Below, one piece after another: positions 6,248 through 8,009 of a stretch of DNA of 8,009 nucleotides (within the stretch, counting starts at the first letter, position 1; every line of letters starts with the position of its first letter). Origin of the DNA: PVC group bacterium (GTDB lineage Bacteria; Verrucomicrobiota; Kiritimatiellia; CAIKKV01; PXCX01); the NCBI GenBank assembly GCA_003567575.1, contig PWZG01000271.1:1-8009 (forward strand). Reading direction: 5' to 3'. The position numbers were made by a program, and so were the translations under genes. The notes under the pieces were generated by a model. That model was given only the letters and a program-made list of their open reading frames with translations, was not told where the DNA came from and ran no database searches.

Positions 6248-8009
6248 CACTCGGTCTCCTCAGATTGACCGCTGTTTGTAAGGGAACCATGGATTTCGAT
6301 TCGCAGCGGAACGATAAACCATTCATCCATACGCCAGCTTGTGTCGGGAATATCGAAGGGATAACCATCGGTATCGAAATTTGCCACGAGATCAGAGGAA
6401 AAGTAATAGAGCAAGTTGTAAACGGTGGTTTCGTCCGGTCCCGGCGCCGACAGTTCGATGCCGCTGTTTCTGGCTTCTTCAACGCTGATCAATGGGCCGA
6501 CGTTGTCTTTTTCCAGATGAAACGCATCCACCCGCCACCCCTGTTCATTAGACGCCGTAGCCGTCACGGTGCCGCCTATCACGATATCGTTATACCACAT
6601 GATGCCGGGATCATAAAAGGAGCGAGTCAGCGGCGGTTCGAGTGCCGCTTCGATGGTAAGACGCAGTGAATCCACGTGCTCATGCGGCAAGCGCACCTTC
6701 AGTATCCGCATGCCTTGCAACACCGAATGTTCCAGGACCTCAAGGCTGACGTCACCCAAATCGCCTTCGATCACCGCTTTTCCCACGTGGCAGCCTACCA
6801 AGTTGCCATACGGAAGGCCGACGGCGTAATCGCCAAACTGATACGCGCCGATATAGGAACGCAGGGTAATCGGCGCCAGGCTGTCGTAAGGCGTACCCGC
6901 AAAATCGTTGAAGACGCCGAGCATGTACCGGAATCTGCCTGATGGTTTGTTGAAAGAGACCTCGATGCGTCGTGTATCAGGGCGCTCGGTCAATAATTCG
7001 TCACGGTCCAGAGGCGTAACAAGCGGTCCCAAATGGTTGCCGGGTCCGCCCTTCAAAACGGCCATCAAACGTAAATTGGCTGCGTCGGCCGCGTTTTTTG
7101 CCTGCACTTCGCCGACCATGCGAATGCGGTCAGGAAGCTCTGTGTGCAATGGCGTATGATCGAATGCCAGGGTGAGACTGCGCCCACCCAACCGTTGAAC
7201 ATGTATGAATTGTTCATGGATGCGCCCGAAATCGGCCAGGTTGTCGATCTTTTCCATCTGGCCGTAGGGCCCTTCGTCTTGCTGGCCAAACGCCGTTCCG
7301 GCGTCCTCGATCATAGTCGCCGACCCTGCGGATGACCATACCGGATCGTCAAAGGCAGCTTGGGTATATTGTCGCCAGTCGGTCACGAATGTGTCGGATA
7401 ACCCCCGCAACGCTAACACGGGATGCATTCCGCTCCGGATATTCTCGTACATCTCACGCATATCCTTAAGTTGTAAACCGTGTTTGCGGTCCATAAACTC
7501 AAGAAAACCGGCCAGCGCGTAGCCGCGTTCCTGGGCGTCGACGGTTTCCCAGGTAAACCAGTTGCCGGGCCACCAGGCCAAATGTACGGCAACGTACGGA
7601 ACAACATGCATCCCTCGTAACGCGGTGCGTGGCCGATTTCTAAAGGTAATGGGTTCGTAGGTCGCCGGATCGGATGCCATGTATTTCTCGAACCAGGTGG
7701 CGGTCGCTTCGTCCAGCCAGAGGTTGGCTCGCGGCGAGTCGTAGACCGCTTGCACAATATGGAAAAACTCGTGGCCGGCCGTGATACGGGCTTGTTCCGG
7801 TGTCGCCAAAAGCGATCTGTTGATTTCAATATAATCGCCCAGTCGCGACGAGACCATTTGGCCGTCCAAATCATGCAGGCGCTTCATATAAACGCGTACC
7901 GGCCAACTTACATTCGAAAGATCGAAACTGGCGGGCGCCTCAGTAAGCAAGGCGTAGACTTCTTCCAAAGCGTCAATTAAATCCCATAATTCCAATTTGT
8001 AAAACACCC
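6247..8009 (-). CDS. Putative HExxH (gluzincin-like) zinc metalloprotease, 5'-truncated by the window edge
   Basis: About 586 codons are visible, ending in TGA at 6249-6247. The first in-frame start is a GTG at 8007, two bases from the edge, with no room to show a ribosome binding site. The visible N-terminus also lacks a signal peptide, so the true start is probably outside the window; numbering here is from the GTG. The key motif is GHEFFHIVQ with His79, Glu80 and His83, followed by WLDEATATW with Glu100. This is the layout of gluzincin-type zinc peptidases: HExxH gives two ligands and the catalytic Glu, and a downstream Glu is the third ligand. The spacing His83 to Glu100 is close to that in M1-type enzymes. 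Residues 150-230 look helical. From about 320 to the end the protein is rich in predicted beta strand, with no family I can name. It overlaps the downstream giant peptidase gene by one base. Metalloprotease activity is well supported by motif; substrate and exact family are unknown. Confidence 0.85.
   Translation of the reverse strand, partial: VFYKLELWDLIDALEEVYALLTEAPASFDLSNVSWPVRVYMKRLHDLDGQMVSSRLGDYIEINRSLLATPEQARITAGHEFFHIVQAVYDSPRANLWLDEATATWFEKYMASDPATYEPITFRNRPRTALRGMHVVPYVAVHLAWWPGNWFTWETVDAQERGYALAGFLEFMDRKHGLQLKDMREMYENIRSGMHPVLALRGLSDTFVTDWRQYTQAAFDDPVWSSAGSATMIEDAGTAFGQQDEGPYGQMEKIDNLADFGRIHEQFIHVQRLGGRSLTLAFDHTPLHTELPDRIRMVGEVQAKNAADAANLRLMAVLKGGPGNHLGPLVTPLDRDELLTERPDTRRIEVSFNKPSGRFRYMLGVFNDFAGTPYDSLAPITLRSYIGAYQFGDYAVGLPYGNLVGCHVGKAVIEGDLGDVSLEVLEHSVLQGMRILKVRLPHEHVDSLRLTIEAALEPPLTRSFYDPGIMWYNDIVIGGTVTATASNEQGWRVDAFHLEKDNVGPLISVEEARNSGIELSAPGPDETTVYNLLYYFSSDLVANFDTDGYPFDIPDTSWRMDEWFIVPLRIEIHGSLTNSGQSEETE
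6256..6261 (-). promoter_or_regulatory. Shine-Dalgarno sequence GAGGAG for the giant peptidase gene
   Basis: On the minus strand GAGGAG lies eight bases before the ATG at 6247, an ideal distance. It sits inside the last codons of the metalloprotease gene, whose TGA overlaps the ATG as TGATG. This site decides the start: the alternative in-frame ATG at 6199 (Met17) has no comparable purine-rich site. The layout favours translational coupling or reinitiation between the genes. Confidence 0.8.
7708..7773 (-). other. Zinc-binding and catalytic segment of the metalloprotease
   Basis: This stretch encodes residues 79-100 of the upstream protein (numbered from the GTG at 8007). HEFFH supplies His79 and His83 as predicted zinc ligands and Glu80 as the general base. 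Glu100 in LDEATATW is the predicted third ligand. All expected residues are present, so there is no sign of catalytic decay. The assignment rests on the motif alone. Confidence 0.8.

Noticed and set aside
7413..7874. A 153-codon minus-strand open frame inside the metalloprotease gene
   Set aside because: It is a different frame of the same DNA. The HExxH and DEATATW motifs are only in the longer frame.

Overview
The window is fully occupied by two genes on the minus strand, and both run off an edge. Neither is complete. The first in transcription order covers 8009 to 6247. It is a putative HExxH zinc metalloprotease that lacks its N-terminus. The second starts at 6247 and stays open to position 1 with no in-frame stop: 2,082 codons seen, C-terminus missing. 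It is a giant exported protein with a papain-like (C1A) cysteine peptidase at its N-terminus.

The giant reads, in order: a long signal peptide (residues 1-45); a C1A peptidase (about 85-335, Gln98, Cys104, His267, Asn297); an unassigned linker (about 336-477); a seven-motif FG-GAP/VCBS calcium-loop propeller (about 478-845); a fibronectin III-like module (about 880-982); InlB-like B-repeat 1 (about 985-1061); a six-repeat Kelch propeller (about 1070-1382); InlB-like repeats 2 and 3 (about 1388-1550); a seven-repeat RCC1 propeller (about 1554-1905); and InlB-like repeats 4 and 5 (about 1912-2063). The sequence then continues past the window edge. One polypeptide therefore appears to hold three beta-propellers from three unrelated repeat families, joined by small beta-rich spacers and led by a protease.

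The genes overlap by one base (TGATG). A GAGGAG Shine-Dalgarno sequence for the second gene sits inside the last codons of the first. There is no room for a promoter or terminator between them, so co-transcription and coupled translation are likely. The pairing suggests two proteases acting together outside the cytoplasm; one could process the other, or both could attack the same substrate. That role is inference.

The DNA is moderately GC-rich. The open frames, Shine-Dalgarno start and Sec-type signal peptide point to a bacterium. Large secreted proteins mixing FG-GAP, Kelch, RCC1 and InlB-like repeats are typical of environmental bacteria with big genomes, such as PVC-group lineages and related uncultured phyla. 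The taxon cannot be fixed from this window. I see no RNA genes, insertion sequences, CRISPR arrays, origins or attachment sites. There is no stretch over 300 bases without a gene.
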